From Xanthobacteraceae bacterium (GTDB taxonomy: Bacteria; Pseudomonadota; Alphaproteobacteria; Rhizobiales; Xanthobacteraceae): 64,000 bases of DNA. Every line of letters begins with the position of its first letter. Within the stretch, counting starts at the first letter, position 1. The position numbers and the translations under genes were made by a program. This document shows positions 1-8,630 of the stretch, in pieces. The notes under the pieces were generated by a model. The model was not told the origin of the DNA. It worked only from the letters and a program-made list of their open reading frames with translations, and did not search any database. The DNA lies in the NCBI GenBank assembly GCA_022844205.1, contig JALHMF010000002.1:310001-374000 (forward strand). The letters run 5' to 3'.

Positions 1-380
1 AGCAGCGTCGGCACTTCATTGGCGATTCGATAGAAGCGGGCAGGGCGGGTGTTCCTGTCTTCCGCGAATTCACGGGCCCATTTGGCGAACAGTCCGTGCG
101 CCGCCGACATGACCATGACGAGGAGAAACTTCCCGATGAACCACCCGGCCTTGTGAAACGCGCCCGCATACACGAGCCACAGGCCTGTCAGCCACGTTAC
201 CGCCATCGCCGGGTTGCTGATGAAACGCAGCAGCCGGCGTTCCATGATCTTGAACGTTTCGGATTGCGGCGAACCCTTCCCGGCCTCGCAGTGATAAACG
301 AACAGCCGCGGCAGATAGAGCATCGCCGCCATCCAGGAGATCACAGCGATCACATGCAGCGCCTTGATCCACTCGTACAT
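1..380 (-). CDS. hemJ: HemJ-type protoporphyrinogen oxidase (CopD-like membrane protein), 3' end beyond window
   Basis: Partial gene; 126 N-terminal residues are visible from the ATG at 378-380 to the window edge. The protein begins MYEWIKALHVIAVISWMAAM and continues with a second hydrophobic stretch around AVTWLTGLWLVYAG and a third around GKFLLVMVMSAAHGLFAKW, the pattern of the four-helix HemJ family. HemJ oxidises protoporphyrinogen IX to protoporphyrin IX in the cytoplasmic membrane of bacteria lacking HemY or HemG. Conserved family residues visible are His9 in the first helix and the lysine in the KF/GKFLL segment. It lies 2 nt downstream of hemE on the same strand, so two heme-synthesis steps are co-transcribed, an arrangement common in Hyphomicrobiales. 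Family assignment is from recognition of the sequence; the C-terminus cannot be checked. Confidence 0.88.
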   Translation of the reverse strand, partial: MYEWIKALHVIAVISWMAAMLYLPRLFVYHCEAGKGSPQSETFKIMERRLLRFISNPAMAVTWLTGLWLVYAGAFHKAGWFIGKFLLVMVMSAAHGLFAKWAREFAEDRNTRPARFYRIANEVPTL

Positions 381-382
381 CG

Positions 383-1438
383 TCAGCGGCCCCGCACGCG
401 GGCGACCATGCGCTCGACATTCGCGATGGGCGTTTCCTTCAGGATGCCATGGCCGAGATTGAAGATGTGCCGGATGCCCTTGAAGTCCTGCATGATCTCG
501 TCGATTTCCCGGTCCATCTTCGCGCCGCCGTCGAGCAGCGTTTCGGGCGCTAGATTGCCCTGCAGGACGCATTGACCAGATAGCTTCCCACGAACCGCCC
601 TTCGGTTTGCATCTGGATCGAGGCTGGCGCCATCGGCTTCACAGGCTTTGACCAGCCGCTCGAGACTTTCCGTATCGACGCCCTTTGGAAACACGATCAC
701 CCTTGCATCGGGAACAAGTTTGCGGAGCTGTTCCACGATGCGGGCGGTTGGCTTGACGCACCATTGCTCGAAACCGTCCTTATCGAGAGAACCAGCCCAG
801 GTATCGAAAATCTGCACGACGTTGGCGCCGGCCTTGAGCTGCCCCGCGAGATGGGTCGCGGTGGCATCCCCAATGCGGTCGATGATCTTCTGAAACAGTT
901 GCGGATTGGCGCGCATAAGATTTTTTGCGGCCGCCTGATCCTGCGAACCTCTTCCGGCGATGAGATAGGTCGCCACCGTCCAGGGCGCCCCACAGAAGCC
1001 AATCAAAGTCTTTTCGGGAGACAGCGCGGCACGGACCCTGCCCAGCGCTTCATAGACCGGCTCCACGATACTGGGGGCGAGACGATCTTGCATCGCTGAA
1101 TAGGATTTTTCGTCATTCACCGGCTCGAGACGGGGACCTTCTCCTTCCTCGAACCAGAGTTTCACGCCCAACGCGTGCGGAACGATCAAAATATCCGAGA
1201 AGATGATCGCAGCATCGAGATCGAACCGGCGAACCGGCTGCAACGTCACCTCGGAGGCAAGCGCTGGATCCAGACAGAGTTCGACAAAGCCGCCCGCCTG
1301 GGCGCGGACTTCCCGATACTCAGGAAGATAACGCCCCGCCTGGCGCATGAACCAAAGGGGGGGGATCGACGTTGAGTGTCCATGGAGTACATCGAGAAGC
1401 GATGAACCTGATTTCCCGGAAAGATTCTTCACTTCCAA
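383..1438 (-). CDS. hemE: Uroporphyrinogen decarboxylase
   Basis: 351 aa, normal for the family. HemE removes four acetate carboxyl groups from uroporphyrinogen III to give coproporphyrinogen III in the cytoplasm. Signature 1 is at residues 26-42 (PPLWFMRQAGRYLPEYR) and signature 2 at 147-159 (GFCGAPWTVATYL). Asp82 in FSDIL matches the catalytic aspartate of characterised enzymes. The ATG start adds about 12 residues before the conserved core. It is followed at 2 nt by hemJ on the same strand, and its 5' end faces the divergent ppsR across a 279-bp intergenic region. In Caulobacter and Rickettsia the corresponding hemE-flanked interval is the chromosomal replication origin. Confidence 0.97.
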   Translation of the reverse strand: MEVKNLSGKSGSSLLDVLHGHSTSIPPLWFMRQAGRYLPEYREVRAQAGGFVELCLDPALASEVTLQPVRRFDLDAAIIFSDILIVPHALGVKLWFEEGEGPRLEPVNDEKSYSAMQDRLAPSIVEPVYEALGRVRAALSPEKTLIGFCGAPWTVATYLIAGRGSQDQAAAKNLMRANPQLFQKIIDRIGDATATHLAGQLKAGANVVQIFDTWAGSLDKDGFEQWCVKPTARIVEQLRKLVPDARVIVFPKGVDTESLERLVKACEADGASLDPDANRRAVRGKLSGQCVLQGNLAPETLLDGGAKMDREIDEIMQDFKGIRHIFNLGHGILKETPIANVERMVARVRGR

Positions 1439-1717
1439 TCCTTATCTAGAATCTTCGTTTGTTATTATTAGAGCACCTCAAAGCGTTGACAGTTTTAGCG
1501 CACATTTAATCCACCAGCCTGTACTTTTTTGAATGCGAGAAGCCGCTTTTTATAAAAAGGGAATCGCACTTCCCCGATTCCCACAGGCTGTTGTCTGAAT
1601 TATCCTCGCGAAAGCGAATGTGGACGGATCGGCACCTTATACAAGCAGCTCCCTTGCGCGGCCCCTGAACCCATGCCCTTCTCTCGCTGAATCCACAGGC
1701 CAGTGGATATGTAGGCG
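1439..1717. other. oriC: Candidate chromosomal replication origin (oriC) between hemE and ppsR
   Basis: This 279-bp divergent intergenic region has the gene neighbours of the Caulobacter Cori and of other alphaproteobacterial origins (hemE on one side, the DUF299 gene also called RP001 on the other). Seen directly: an AT-richer left half (about 1441-1515), a perfect 14-bp palindrome at 1546-1559, an inverted repeat pairing 1559-1566 with 1575-1582, and four GANTC sites (1449, 1561, 1576, 1689). Three degenerate DnaA-box-like words lie at 1507-1515, 1689-1697 and, reversed, 1702-1710, each two mismatches from TTATCCACA. No perfect DnaA box is present, so the call rests mainly on synteny. The region also must contain the divergent promoters for hemE and ppsR. 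Confidence 0.6.
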
Positions 1718-2572
1718 ATGACGAAGAAGACCCAGCCCCCGAGCTATTTCCATCTTCATCTGGTTTCGGATTCGACCGGCGAGACCTTGCTCGCGGTCGG
1801 CCGGGCTGCCTGCGCGCAGTACGCGACCGTATCGCCGATCGAGCATGTTTACCCGCTGGTGCGGAACCAGAAACAGCTCGAACCGATACTCACCTCGATC
1901 GAAACCAATCCCGGCATCGTTCTTTATACGCTCGTAGACCGCGAGCTGGCCGGGAAGATAGAAGGACACTGCAAGACCACCGGCGTGCCCTGTCTTTCGG
2001 TATTAGGGCCGGTGCTCTCCCTGTTCCAGAGCTATCTCGGTGCGGAATCGACCCCGCGCGTCGGTGGTCAGCACATGCTCAACGCGGAATACTTTAAGCG
2101 CATCGACGCGCTTAATTTTACCATGATGCATGACGACGGTCAGCACGCGGAGAACCTCGAAGAAGCGGAAGTCGTGTTGGTGGGCGTGTCGCGCACATCG
2201 AAGACCCCGACCAGCATCTATCTCGCCAACCGTGGAGTCCGCACCGCGAATATTCCGCTGGTGCCGGGTATTGCGCCGCCCCCGCAACTGGAGACGCTTG
2301 TGAAACCGTTGGTTGTGGGACTGTTTGCCAGCGCCGAACGCATCGTTGCCGTTCGCCAGAACCGTCTGCTCGGCCTCAAGGCGGATCAGCCCGATTCGGC
2401 CTATGTCGACCGTCATGCGGTATCGGAGGAAATTGCGCTCGCAAAGCAGCTTTGCGCCCGCCACAACTGGCCGGTCATCGATGTCTCCCGCCGCTCGATC
2501 GAGGAAACTGCTGCGGCCGTCATTGCGCTTCTGCGCGAACGTCGCGAAGTCGCCGAGGCGGGGCAGGCCTAA
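1718..2572 (+). CDS. ppsR: Pyruvate,phosphate dikinase / PEP synthase regulatory protein (DUF299)
   Basis: 284 aa. Members are bifunctional serine/threonine kinases and pyrophosphorylases that switch pyruvate,phosphate dikinase or PEP synthase off and on. The N-terminal SDSTGETL (17-24), the HDDGQ segment (138-142) and the nucleotide-binding loop GVSRTSKTP (156-164) are all typical. The start at 1718 puts the conserved [11 protein letters not shown] at residue 11 as in homologues. The last base of its stop codon is the first base of the maf start codon, so the two are probably translationally coupled. This is the gene called RP001 or CC_0001 at alphaproteobacterial origins. Neither ppdK nor ppsA is in the window, so the target is not settled. 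Confidence 0.93.
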   Translation: MTKKTQPPSYFHLHLVSDSTGETLLAVGRAACAQYATVSPIEHVYPLVRNQKQLEPILTSIETNPGIVLYTLVDRELAGKIEGHCKTTGVPCLSVLGPVLSLFQSYLGAESTPRVGGQHMLNAEYFKRIDALNFTMMHDDGQHAENLEEAEVVLVGVSRTSKTPTSIYLANRGVRTANIPLVPGIAPPPQLETLVKPLVVGLFASAERIVAVRQNRLLGLKADQPDSAYVDRHAVSEEIALAKQLCARHNWPVIDVSRRSIEETAAAVIALLRERREVAEAGQA

Positions 2573-3174
2573 TGAGCCTCTGGCACGGCGAGCCTTTGAT
2601 CCTTGCCTCCAAGAGCCGAGTGCGGCGCAGCCTGCTGGAGGCCGCCGGGATTCCCGTGACGATCGATCCGGCCAATATTGACGAACGCGGCATGGAAGCA
2701 TCCGCCGGCAGTGCCTCTCCCGAAGCGGTGGCGCAATTATTGGCGCGCGAAAAGGCACTTGCCGTGGCCAAGAACAAAAAAGGCATCGTGCTCGGGGCCG
2801 ACCAGACGCTGGCACTAGGCCAACGCCGATTTTCTAAACCCGCGTCGCTCGAAGGCGCGGGCGAGCAACTGAAGGCACTCGCGGGCAACACGCATGGACT
2901 GCATTCAGCACTTGCGGTGGCCGAGAACGGAAAGATCGTATTCGAGACGGTGCAGACCGCTCGCATGACCATGCGGCCATTCTCGCAGGAATTTGTTGAT
3001 GTTTATCTCAAGGAAGCCGGTGACAGGGTGAGAACCTCCGTTGGCGCCTACCAGCTCGAGGGACTCGGTATTCATCTCTTCGAAAAAATCGAAGGCGATC
3101 ATTTCACCGTTCTCGGCTTGCCGCTTGTTCCGCTGCTCGCTTTTTTCCGCAAGCAGGGCTGGGTGGTCTCGTGA
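2572..3174 (+). CDS. maf: Maf-like nucleotide pyrophosphatase
   Basis: 200 aa. Maf proteins hydrolyse nucleoside triphosphates, often modified ones, to monophosphate and pyrophosphate. The opening PLILASKSRVRR places the conserved SxSxRR at 13-19, and GADQTLALG at 75-83 carries the catalytic aspartate (Asp77), followed by a KP motif. The ATG at 2572-2574 overlaps the ppsR stop by one base; the longer reading from upstream would extend into unrelated sequence, so this start is preferred. The stop overlaps the aroE GTG by 4 nt. The exact nucleotide specificity (dTTP/UTP or m7GTP type) cannot be read from the sequence. Confidence 0.93.
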   Translation: MSLWHGEPLILASKSRVRRSLLEAAGIPVTIDPANIDERGMEASAGSASPEAVAQLLAREKALAVAKNKKGIVLGADQTLALGQRRFSKPASLEGAGEQLKALAGNTHGLHSALAVAENGKIVFETVQTARMTMRPFSQEFVDVYLKEAGDRVRTSVGAYQLEGLGIHLFEKIEGDHFTVLGLPLVPLLAFFRKQGWVVS

Positions 3175-4016
3175 GTTTCCGCCGCGCCTGCGTCATTGGC
3201 CATCCGGTCGCGCATTCACGCTCGCCGCTCATTCACCGCCACTGGCTGAGCGAACTGAAGATCGAAGGCGACTATTTGCGCCAGGACGTGCCGCCGGACC
3301 AGATCGCGGCGTTCCTGAAGAATTTTTCCGCCTCGGGCTATGTCGGCGCCAATGTCACGGTCCCCCACAAGGAAGCGGCATTCAAGGCTCTGCAACGCGC
3401 CGATCCGGTCGCGTCTTACTTGAAAGCGGCGAACACGCTCTGGCTTGCGGACGGCGACCTGCACGGGATGAACACGGACGTATATGGCTTTCTCGCCCAT
3501 CTCGATGAAGCGGCACCCGACTGGAACCAGCACGAAAACATTGCGGTGGTTCTCGGCGCGGGCGGTGCCGCCCGCGCCATCGTCTATGCGCTGATCGAAC
3601 GCGGCGTTGCAAAAATCCACGTCGTGAACCGCACCTTGCCGCGCGCCGAGGTCATCGCGGCGGAATTTGGCAAGAATGTTGTGGCTTCGGCGTGGTCCGA
3701 ACTGCCGAAGCGCTTGCGCGAGGGCTCGCTGTTGGTAAATGCAACCTCGCTCGGCATGACCGGACAGCCGTTGCTGGAAATCGATCTGAAACCGATGAAA
3801 TCGACCGCCACCGTCTACGACATCGTCTATGTGCCGCTGGAAACGCCGCTGCTTGCCGCGGCGCGCAAGCGCGGACTGCGCGTCGTGGACGGGCTTGGCA
3901 TGTTGATGCATCAGGCTGTGCCCGGATTTGAAAAGTGGTTTGGTGTCCGGCCACAGGTGAGTGGCACGCTGCGCGCGGTCCTGTTGCAGGATCTCGGAGC
4001 AAAGGGCCGCCCATGA
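3171..4016 (+). CDS. aroE: Shikimate dehydrogenase (NADP+)
   Basis: 281 aa. Reduces 3-dehydroshikimate to shikimate in aromatic amino acid synthesis. The shikimate-binding segment SRSPLIH (16-22) and NVTVPHK (61-67, catalytic Lys67), the catalytic Asp103 in NTDVYG, and the nucleotide-binding loop GAGGAARA (129-136) are present, with NRT after the following strand indicating NADP preference. The start is GTG at 3171-3173, forming a GTGA overlap with the maf stop. The C-terminus DGLGMLMHQAVPGFEKWFG is typical. It overlaps coaE by 4 nt (ATGA). This belongs to the ppsR-maf-aroE-coaE-dnaQ string. Confidence 0.96.
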   Translation: MSFRRACVIGHPVAHSRSPLIHRHWLSELKIEGDYLRQDVPPDQIAAFLKNFSASGYVGANVTVPHKEAAFKALQRADPVASYLKAANTLWLADGDLHGMNTDVYGFLAHLDEAAPDWNQHENIAVVLGAGGAARAIVYALIERGVAKIHVVNRTLPRAEVIAAEFGKNVVASAWSELPKRLREGSLLVNATSLGMTGQPLLEIDLKPMKSTATVYDIVYVPLETPLLAAARKRGLRVVDGLGMLMHQAVPGFEKWFGVRPQVSGTLRAVLLQDLGAKGRP

Positions 4017-4627
4017 TCGTGCTCGGCCTCACCGGCTCCGCGGCGATGGGAAAATCCACGACTGCGCGCATGTTCGCCGAGGAAAATGTGCCGGTATTCG
4101 ATGCCGATGCCGTGGTGCACCGGCTCTACGCGGGCGAGGCTGTGCCGCTGATCGAGCAAGAATTCCCCGGCACCACGGCCGCAGGCAAAATCGATCGAGA
4201 GAAGCTCGCGGCCCAAGTCTATGGAAATCCGGCGTCCCTCGCGAAACTGGAAGCATTGATTCATCCGCTCGTCCGCGAGGCGCGAGCGAAGTTCCTCTGT
4301 GAAGCCGGCAAAATCAGCTCCGACATCGTGGTGTTTGACATTCCGCTTCTATTTGAAACCGGCGCCGAAAAAGAGGTCGATGCGGTGATCGTCGTCACCG
4401 CGCCGGCCGAATTGCAGCGGCAGCGGATATTTGAACGGCCGGGCATGACAGAAGAAAAATTCGCCGCCATCCTGAAGCGGCAAATGCCTGATTCGGAAAA
4501 ACGGCAGCGTGCGGACTTCATTGTGAACTCCAGCAGCGGTCTGGAGTCGGCCCGCAGCCAGGTTCGGAACATTCTCGGAATCCTGCGCGAGCAGGGCCTG
4601 CCGAAGAAAAAGCGGGAACTGACCTGA
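4013..4627 (+). CDS. coaE: Dephospho-CoA kinase
   Basis: 204 aa. Phosphorylates dephospho-CoA on the ribose 3'-hydroxyl, the last step of CoA synthesis. The P-loop is GSAAMGKS (8-15). FDADAVVHRLY and HPLVRE further on are family motifs for substrate binding, and VFDIPLLFETGAE is the typical central strand and lid region. The ATG at 4013-4015 overlaps the aroE stop by 4 nt, and the gene ends one base into dnaQ (TGATG). Its pathway partner coaA lies about 10 kb away at 14790-15743. Confidence 0.96.
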   Translation: MIVLGLTGSAAMGKSTTARMFAEENVPVFDADAVVHRLYAGEAVPLIEQEFPGTTAAGKIDREKLAAQVYGNPASLAKLEALIHPLVREARAKFLCEAGKISSDIVVFDIPLLFETGAEKEVDAVIVVTAPAELQRQRIFERPGMTEEKFAAILKRQMPDSEKRQRADFIVNSSSGLESARSQVRNILGILREQGLPKKKRELT

Positions 4628-5343
4628 TGCGGGAAATCGTCATCGATACGGAAACCACCGGCCTCGATCCCGTGCAGGGCCATCGCATCGTCGAAGTCGG
4701 CTGCGTCGAGATCATCAACCGGATTCCTTCCGGCGTTACGTTTCATCGCTACTTCAACCCCGAACGCGACATGCCGGCGGAGGCGCACGCCGTTCACGGC
4801 CTCACGCGCGAATTCCTTTCCGACAAATCGCTGTTTGCCGATGCAGTCGACGAGCTGATCGAATTTCTCGGCGACGCGAAGCTCGTCATTCACAATGCAG
4901 GCTTCGATTGCATGTTTCTCAACGCCGAATTCGACCGCGCGAAACGTCCGCAGATCGCACGCGAACGATTGATCGATACGCTGGCGCTCGCGCGCCGCCT
5001 TCATCCGGGGGGCGGCAATAAACTTGACGATCTCTGCGTGCGTTATGGCATCGACAACAGCAGGCGCACCAAACACGGCGCCCTGCTCGATGCCGAACTG
5101 CTGGCGGAAGTTTACAGTGAACTGATTGGCGGCCGTCAGGCGAAACTCGGCCTAGCCGAGATTACCGTTGCGCGGCGCGCTGCGAGCATTGCGGGTGCAT
5201 CACGCGCACGGCCCGAGCCGCTGCCATCTTTGGCGAGCGAGCAGGAGATTGCTACGCACGCCGCTTTCATTGCGGAGCTTGGAACTTCTGCGATCTGGCG
5301 CGATTACATCACAATTGCAGACTCGAACGCGCTGAAGCGGTAA
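4627..5343 (+). CDS. dnaQ: DNA polymerase III epsilon subunit, 3'-5' proofreading exonuclease
   Basis: 238 aa. Proofreading subunit of the replicative polymerase. The DEDDh exonuclease motifs are complete: Asp7 and Glu9 in VIDTETTGLDP, Asp94 in HNAGFD, and His150/Asp155 in KHGALLDAELL. The region after about residue 180 is low-complexity and variable, matching the part that contacts the alpha subunit. The ATG overlaps the coaE stop by one base. The stop codon at 5341-5343 directly abuts the end of convergent secB with no spacer. Its position beside the putative origin matches Caulobacter and many Hyphomicrobiales. Confidence 0.95.
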   Translation: MREIVIDTETTGLDPVQGHRIVEVGCVEIINRIPSGVTFHRYFNPERDMPAEAHAVHGLTREFLSDKSLFADAVDELIEFLGDAKLVIHNAGFDCMFLNAEFDRAKRPQIARERLIDTLALARRLHPGGGNKLDDLCVRYGIDNSRRTKHGALLDAELLAEVYSELIGGRQAKLGLAEITVARRAASIAGASRARPEPLPSLASEQEIATHAAFIAELGTSAIWRDYITIADSNALKR

Positions 5344-5823
5344 TCAGTTCGGATTCTGCGCAGCCTGCTGCTCCTGCAGGCGCTGTCGATAGAGCGCGGA
5401 AAAATCGACCGGATCCAGCAGCAGGGGCGGAAAGCCTCCGTTGCGGACGGTGTCGGCGATGATCTGGCGCGCGAAAGGAAAAAGCAGGCGCGGACACTCG
5501 ATCAAAACGACCGGATGGACCTGATCCTTGGGCACGTTCAGGATGCGAAAAACCCCGCCATACTGAAGTTCGATGGCAAAAAGCGCCGTGTTGTTCGCGA
5601 TTTCCGCCTTCGCCTCGATGATGAGGTCCACCTCGTAATCGGTGTCCGAGAGGGGCTTCGCGTTGACGTTCACCTGCACGTTCAACGCCGGGGGCTGATC
5701 GGGACGGATTACCGCGCCGCCGCCGCGCGGGTTTTCGAACGAGAGGTCGCGGATGAACTGGCTGATGACGTTGAGGGCTGGTGCACCGGCGGTTCCAGCG
5801 CTCTCGTTGGTATCGTTCATCAA
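5344..5823 (-). CDS. secB: Protein-export chaperone SecB
   Basis: 159 aa. Cytoplasmic tetrameric chaperone that keeps precursors unfolded and hands them to SecA. The core begins PALNVISQFIRDLSFENP, followed by VNVNAKPLSDTDYEVDLIIEAKA and the conserved ECPRLLFPFARQIIADTVRNGGFPPLLLDPVDFSALY near the C-terminus. The ATG at 5821-5823 is preceded on the coding strand by GGAGAC about 3-8 nt upstream, a good ribosome site. It is transcribed towards dnaQ and their stop codons touch, so no room exists for a terminator between them. Confidence 0.96.
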   Translation of the reverse strand: MMNDTNESAGTAGAPALNVISQFIRDLSFENPRGGGAVIRPDQPPALNVQVNVNAKPLSDTDYEVDLIIEAKAEIANNTALFAIELQYGGVFRILNVPKDQVHPVVLIECPRLLFPFARQIIADTVRNGGFPPLLLDPVDFSALYRQRLQEQQAAQNPN

Positions 5824-6099
5824 AGTCTCCGCATGGGCTTGGGAAATCCGCCGATCGGCGGGCGGGGTGTCGCTAACATGCTTCCCAAAGGCCTACAAGA
5901 ATGACCAAAACGTGACTTTTGCGCACGAAACGCAGGGTTTAGTTGGCGTGCGGGGCCAGGATCGTCTAAGTTCTAAAATGCGGGGCGGGGGCTACGAAGG
6001 CTTGGAATGCTGTCGCACTTCCCCATATCTGTCTCACTGATCGCCGTGCCTGCACCTGCGGCGGAATCCTTCTTCTGAAAGTGGCCCGGTCATAATTCA

Positions 6100-6804
6100 G
6101 TGTTTGATATTTACACCATAATTTTCCTCGCACTCGCGGTGTTCATCTTCGTGCGGCTGCGCTCTGTGCTTGGCCAGCGTACCGGCAACGAGCGTCCACC
6201 CTACGATCCTTATACCCGCGACCAAGTGAAGCCGGTGCCGGGCCGCGACAAGGTCGTGGCCCTGCCGGGTCGCAACAACGATGCATCGCCGCAGTCCGCC
6301 GAAACGGATGCTCCAGCCGGCGACCGCTTGGGCGGTATTGTACCGGCGGATTCGGCCGCGGCCGCTGGTCTGATGGAAATTGCAAAGCGCGAGCCGGGTT
6401 TCGATGCTGCTGAATTCGTCGGCGGCGCGAAAGCGGCTTACGAGATGATCGTCGGCGCTTTCGCTGAAGGCGACCGCCGCACACTGAAGAATCTGCTGGC
6501 GAAGGACGTGTTCGACGGATTCGCCACCGCCATCGCCGACCGTGAAAATCGCGGGGAGACGATGGAGTCGCGTTTCGTATCGATCGACAAGGCTGAGATC
6601 ACCGGCGCCGAATTGAAGGATCGATCGGCGCAGGTGACGGTGCGCTTTGTTTCGCAGCTCGTCTCCGTCACGCGCGACAAGGAAGGCAAGCCGATCGACG
6701 GAAATCCCGAAGCCGTCACCGAAGTGATCGACGTCTGGACCTTCGCACGTGAACTCGGCACCCGCGATCCGAACTGGAAGCTCGTTGCGACCGAAACCTC
6801 CTGA
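6100..6804 (+). CDS. Tim44-like domain protein, membrane-anchored
   Basis: 234 aa from a GTG start at 6100-6102 (no ATG is available before the conserved N-terminus). One transmembrane helix covers about residues 4-17 (IYTIIFLALAVFIFVR). A Pro/Asp-rich linker follows, then from about residue 95 a Tim44 domain (FVGGAKAAYEMIVGAFAEGD, then LKNLLAKDVFDGF and the C-terminal ITDVWTFAREL-like segment). In mitochondria Tim44 ties Hsp70 to the import channel; the bacterial relatives are poorly characterised, with a Caulobacter homologue (TimA) reported near the membrane. It lies 276 bp from divergent secB and 12 nt before mltA, a synteny common in the group. Confidence 0.85.
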   Translation: MFDIYTIIFLALAVFIFVRLRSVLGQRTGNERPPYDPYTRDQVKPVPGRDKVVALPGRNNDASPQSAETDAPAGDRLGGIVPADSAAAAGLMEIAKREPGFDAAEFVGGAKAAYEMIVGAFAEGDRRTLKNLLAKDVFDGFATAIADRENRGETMESRFVSIDKAEITGAELKDRSAQVTVRFVSQLVSVTRDKEGKPIDGNPEAVTEVIDVWTFARELGTRDPNWKLVATETS

Positions 6805-6816
6805 GGCACTGACGGT

Positions 6817-8064
6817 ATGAACCCGGCGCGCACATGGATCATGTGCGTCACCGCGATCGGCCTGCTCGCGGCAAGCACGCTCCGCGCCGATGCGCAGCTG
6901 AAAATCCCCGATACCGTTCTGGAGCCGGTCGCGTTTTCCGATCTCGACGGCTGGAACGACGACGACCAGCTTTCGGCGCTATCAGCCTTCCGCCGAAGCT
7001 GCCAGGCACTGCTGCGGCGGCAGGAAAATCCCGAGATGCGGCCCATGGAGCTTGGCCTGCGCGAAGCCTGCGGGCGGCTTTCGCTTTATCGCGAGCCGGT
7101 GAGCCTGCTCGCGGCGCGCATTTTCTTCGAGCAGAATTTCCGCCCCGTCCGGATTTCGCGGTTGGGCGAGAACGCGGGTTTTTTGACCGGCTACTATGAG
7201 CCGGAGATCGAGGGCAGTCTTACGCCCAAAGACGGTTTTTATGAACCGATCTATCGCAAGCCCGGCGAACTGATCAGCCGCGCGCAGAAGCCCTCGAAGA
7301 TCAACCGGCCGGTGCGCACTTCCGCGCGCAAGACCAAAACCGGAGTCCGTAGCGGCGCGCAGATCGCGTCCTTCCACGACCGTGCCTCCATCGACGGCGG
7401 CGCGCTCAAGGGGCGCGGGCTAGAAATTTGTTACGTGAAAGACCCGATCGATTCTTTCTTCATTCATATTCAGGGATCGGCGCGCATCCGGCTCACCGAC
7501 GGGAAGCTGATGCGCATCAATTACGCGGCGCAGAACGGCCATCCCTATTACGCGGTGGGGCGCTCGCTCATTGAACGAGGCATCGTTCCCGCCGACGAAA
7601 TGAGCATGGACAAGATCAGGCTCTTTATCGCCGAGCACCCGGAAGAAGGCCGCGAGCTGATGCGGATGAACCGCTCGTATATCTTTTTCCGCGAGGCGAG
7701 CGAACTGGCACCAGACGCGGAGCCGATCGGTGCGCAGGGCGTGTCGCTGACAAAAAATCGCTCCATCGCGGTGGACCGTTTCCTGCACATTTACGGCACT
7801 CCGTTCTGGATCGATGCGTCGCTGCCGATCGAGAGCGAAAAGCCCGACACAAAATTCCGCCGTCTGATGCTGGCGCAGGATACGGGCGGTGCGATTATCG
7901 GACCGGCGCGCGCGGACATTTATTTCGGCTCAGGCCTGGAAGCAGGCACGGTTGCTGGAAGAATCCGGCATCCGGGACAGTTCTATATGCTGGTGCCGCA
8001 TTCGCTGGATCCATCGAGGCTGATCGATCCCATCCCGTTGCCGGAGCCGCGTCCAAAAAAATGA
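6817..8064 (+). CDS. mltA: Membrane-bound lytic murein transglycosylase A
   Basis: 415 aa. Cleaves the MurNAc-GlcNAc bond of peptidoglycan to give 1,6-anhydro ends. Residues 1-27 look like a cleavable signal peptide (hydrophobic VTAIGLLAAS, ending RADAQ); no lipobox cysteine is seen, unlike E. coli MltA. The MltA domain includes GFLTGYYEPEIEGS and IQGSARIRLTDG, and the C-terminal 3D domain carries the conserved aspartates Asp355 and Asp367 in DTGGAI and ARADIYFG. It overlaps the Smr gene by 4 nt. Because the signal is of the type I kind, the name membrane-bound may not be literally true here. Confidence 0.93.
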   Translation: MNPARTWIMCVTAIGLLAASTLRADAQLKIPDTVLEPVAFSDLDGWNDDDQLSALSAFRRSCQALLRRQENPEMRPMELGLREACGRLSLYREPVSLLAARIFFEQNFRPVRISRLGENAGFLTGYYEPEIEGSLTPKDGFYEPIYRKPGELISRAQKPSKINRPVRTSARKTKTGVRSGAQIASFHDRASIDGGALKGRGLEICYVKDPIDSFFIHIQGSARIRLTDGKLMRINYAAQNGHPYYAVGRSLIERGIVPADEMSMDKIRLFIAEHPEEGRELMRMNRSYIFFREASELAPDAEPIGAQGVSLTKNRSIAVDRFLHIYGTPFWIDASLPIESEKPDTKFRRLMLAQDTGGAIIGPARADIYFGSGLEAGTVAGRIRHPGQFYMLVPHSLDPSRLIDPIPLPEPRPKK

Positions 8065-8630
8065 GCGGGAAGAACCGGAAAAATCTCACCGGCGAGGATC
8101 GCGACCTGTGGGATCAGGTGAAGCGGTCGGCGAAGCCTTTGAAGGCTTCACCCATGCCGCAGGCATTCGAGGCCGATGCAATCGAGGCTTCTGCTTCTGC
8201 CAAAAAACCGAAAACCTCCGGCGGCAGCAAAAAACCGGTGCTTCAAGAACAGAAGCCGGTGGCAAAAGCGCCGCCCCCGCTTGTGACTCTCGACCGCCGC
8301 GCGCGCAGCCGTGTGGCGCGCGGACAGGTCGAAATCGGTGCACGCCTCGATCTGCATGGCATGACACTGGAGCGAGCCCGCCGCCGGCTGGAAAAATTTC
8401 TCTACGACGCTCAGGACGACGGCGTCGGCCTCGCGCTTGTGATCACCGGCAAGGGCCGCGGAAAATCTTCAGACGGATACGGCGAAGAAACCGGCGCGCT
8501 TCGGCGTGAAGTGCCGATGTGGCTCTCGCAGCCTTCCCTGCGTGCAATCGTGATCGGGCTCGAGGAAGCGGCCCGCTCCCATGGCGGCAGCGGTGCGCTC
8601 TATGTGCGGATCAGACGGGCGCGTAATTAA
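8061..8630 (+). CDS. Smr/MutS2-domain protein (DNA-nicking domain)
   Basis: 189 aa. A charged, Lys/Pro/Ala-rich N-terminal half (about 1-85) is followed by an Smr domain: [11 protein letters not shown] near residue 93, then ALVITGKG and a glycine-rich loop before the C-terminal YVRIRRARN. Smr domains nick or cleave nucleic acid; the LDxH and TGxG motifs are intact. The ATG overlaps the mltA stop by 4 nt. The gene converges with hslU and their stop codons overlap by 4 nt (8627-8630). The biological substrate is unknown. Confidence 0.88.
   Translation: MSGKNRKNLTGEDRDLWDQVKRSAKPLKASPMPQAFEADAIEASASAKKPKTSGGSKKPVLQEQKPVAKAPPPLVTLDRRARSRVARGQVEIGARLDLHGMTLERARRRLEKFLYDAQDDGVGLALVITGKGRGKSSDGYGEETGALRREVPMWLSQPSLRAIVIGLEEAARSHGGSGALYVRIRRARN

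Noticed and set aside
5824-6099. Small gene or RNA in the secB/Tim44 gap
   Set aside because: Short frames lack ribosome sites and conserved sequence; no clear hairpin-plus-T tract or riboswitch pattern was seen.
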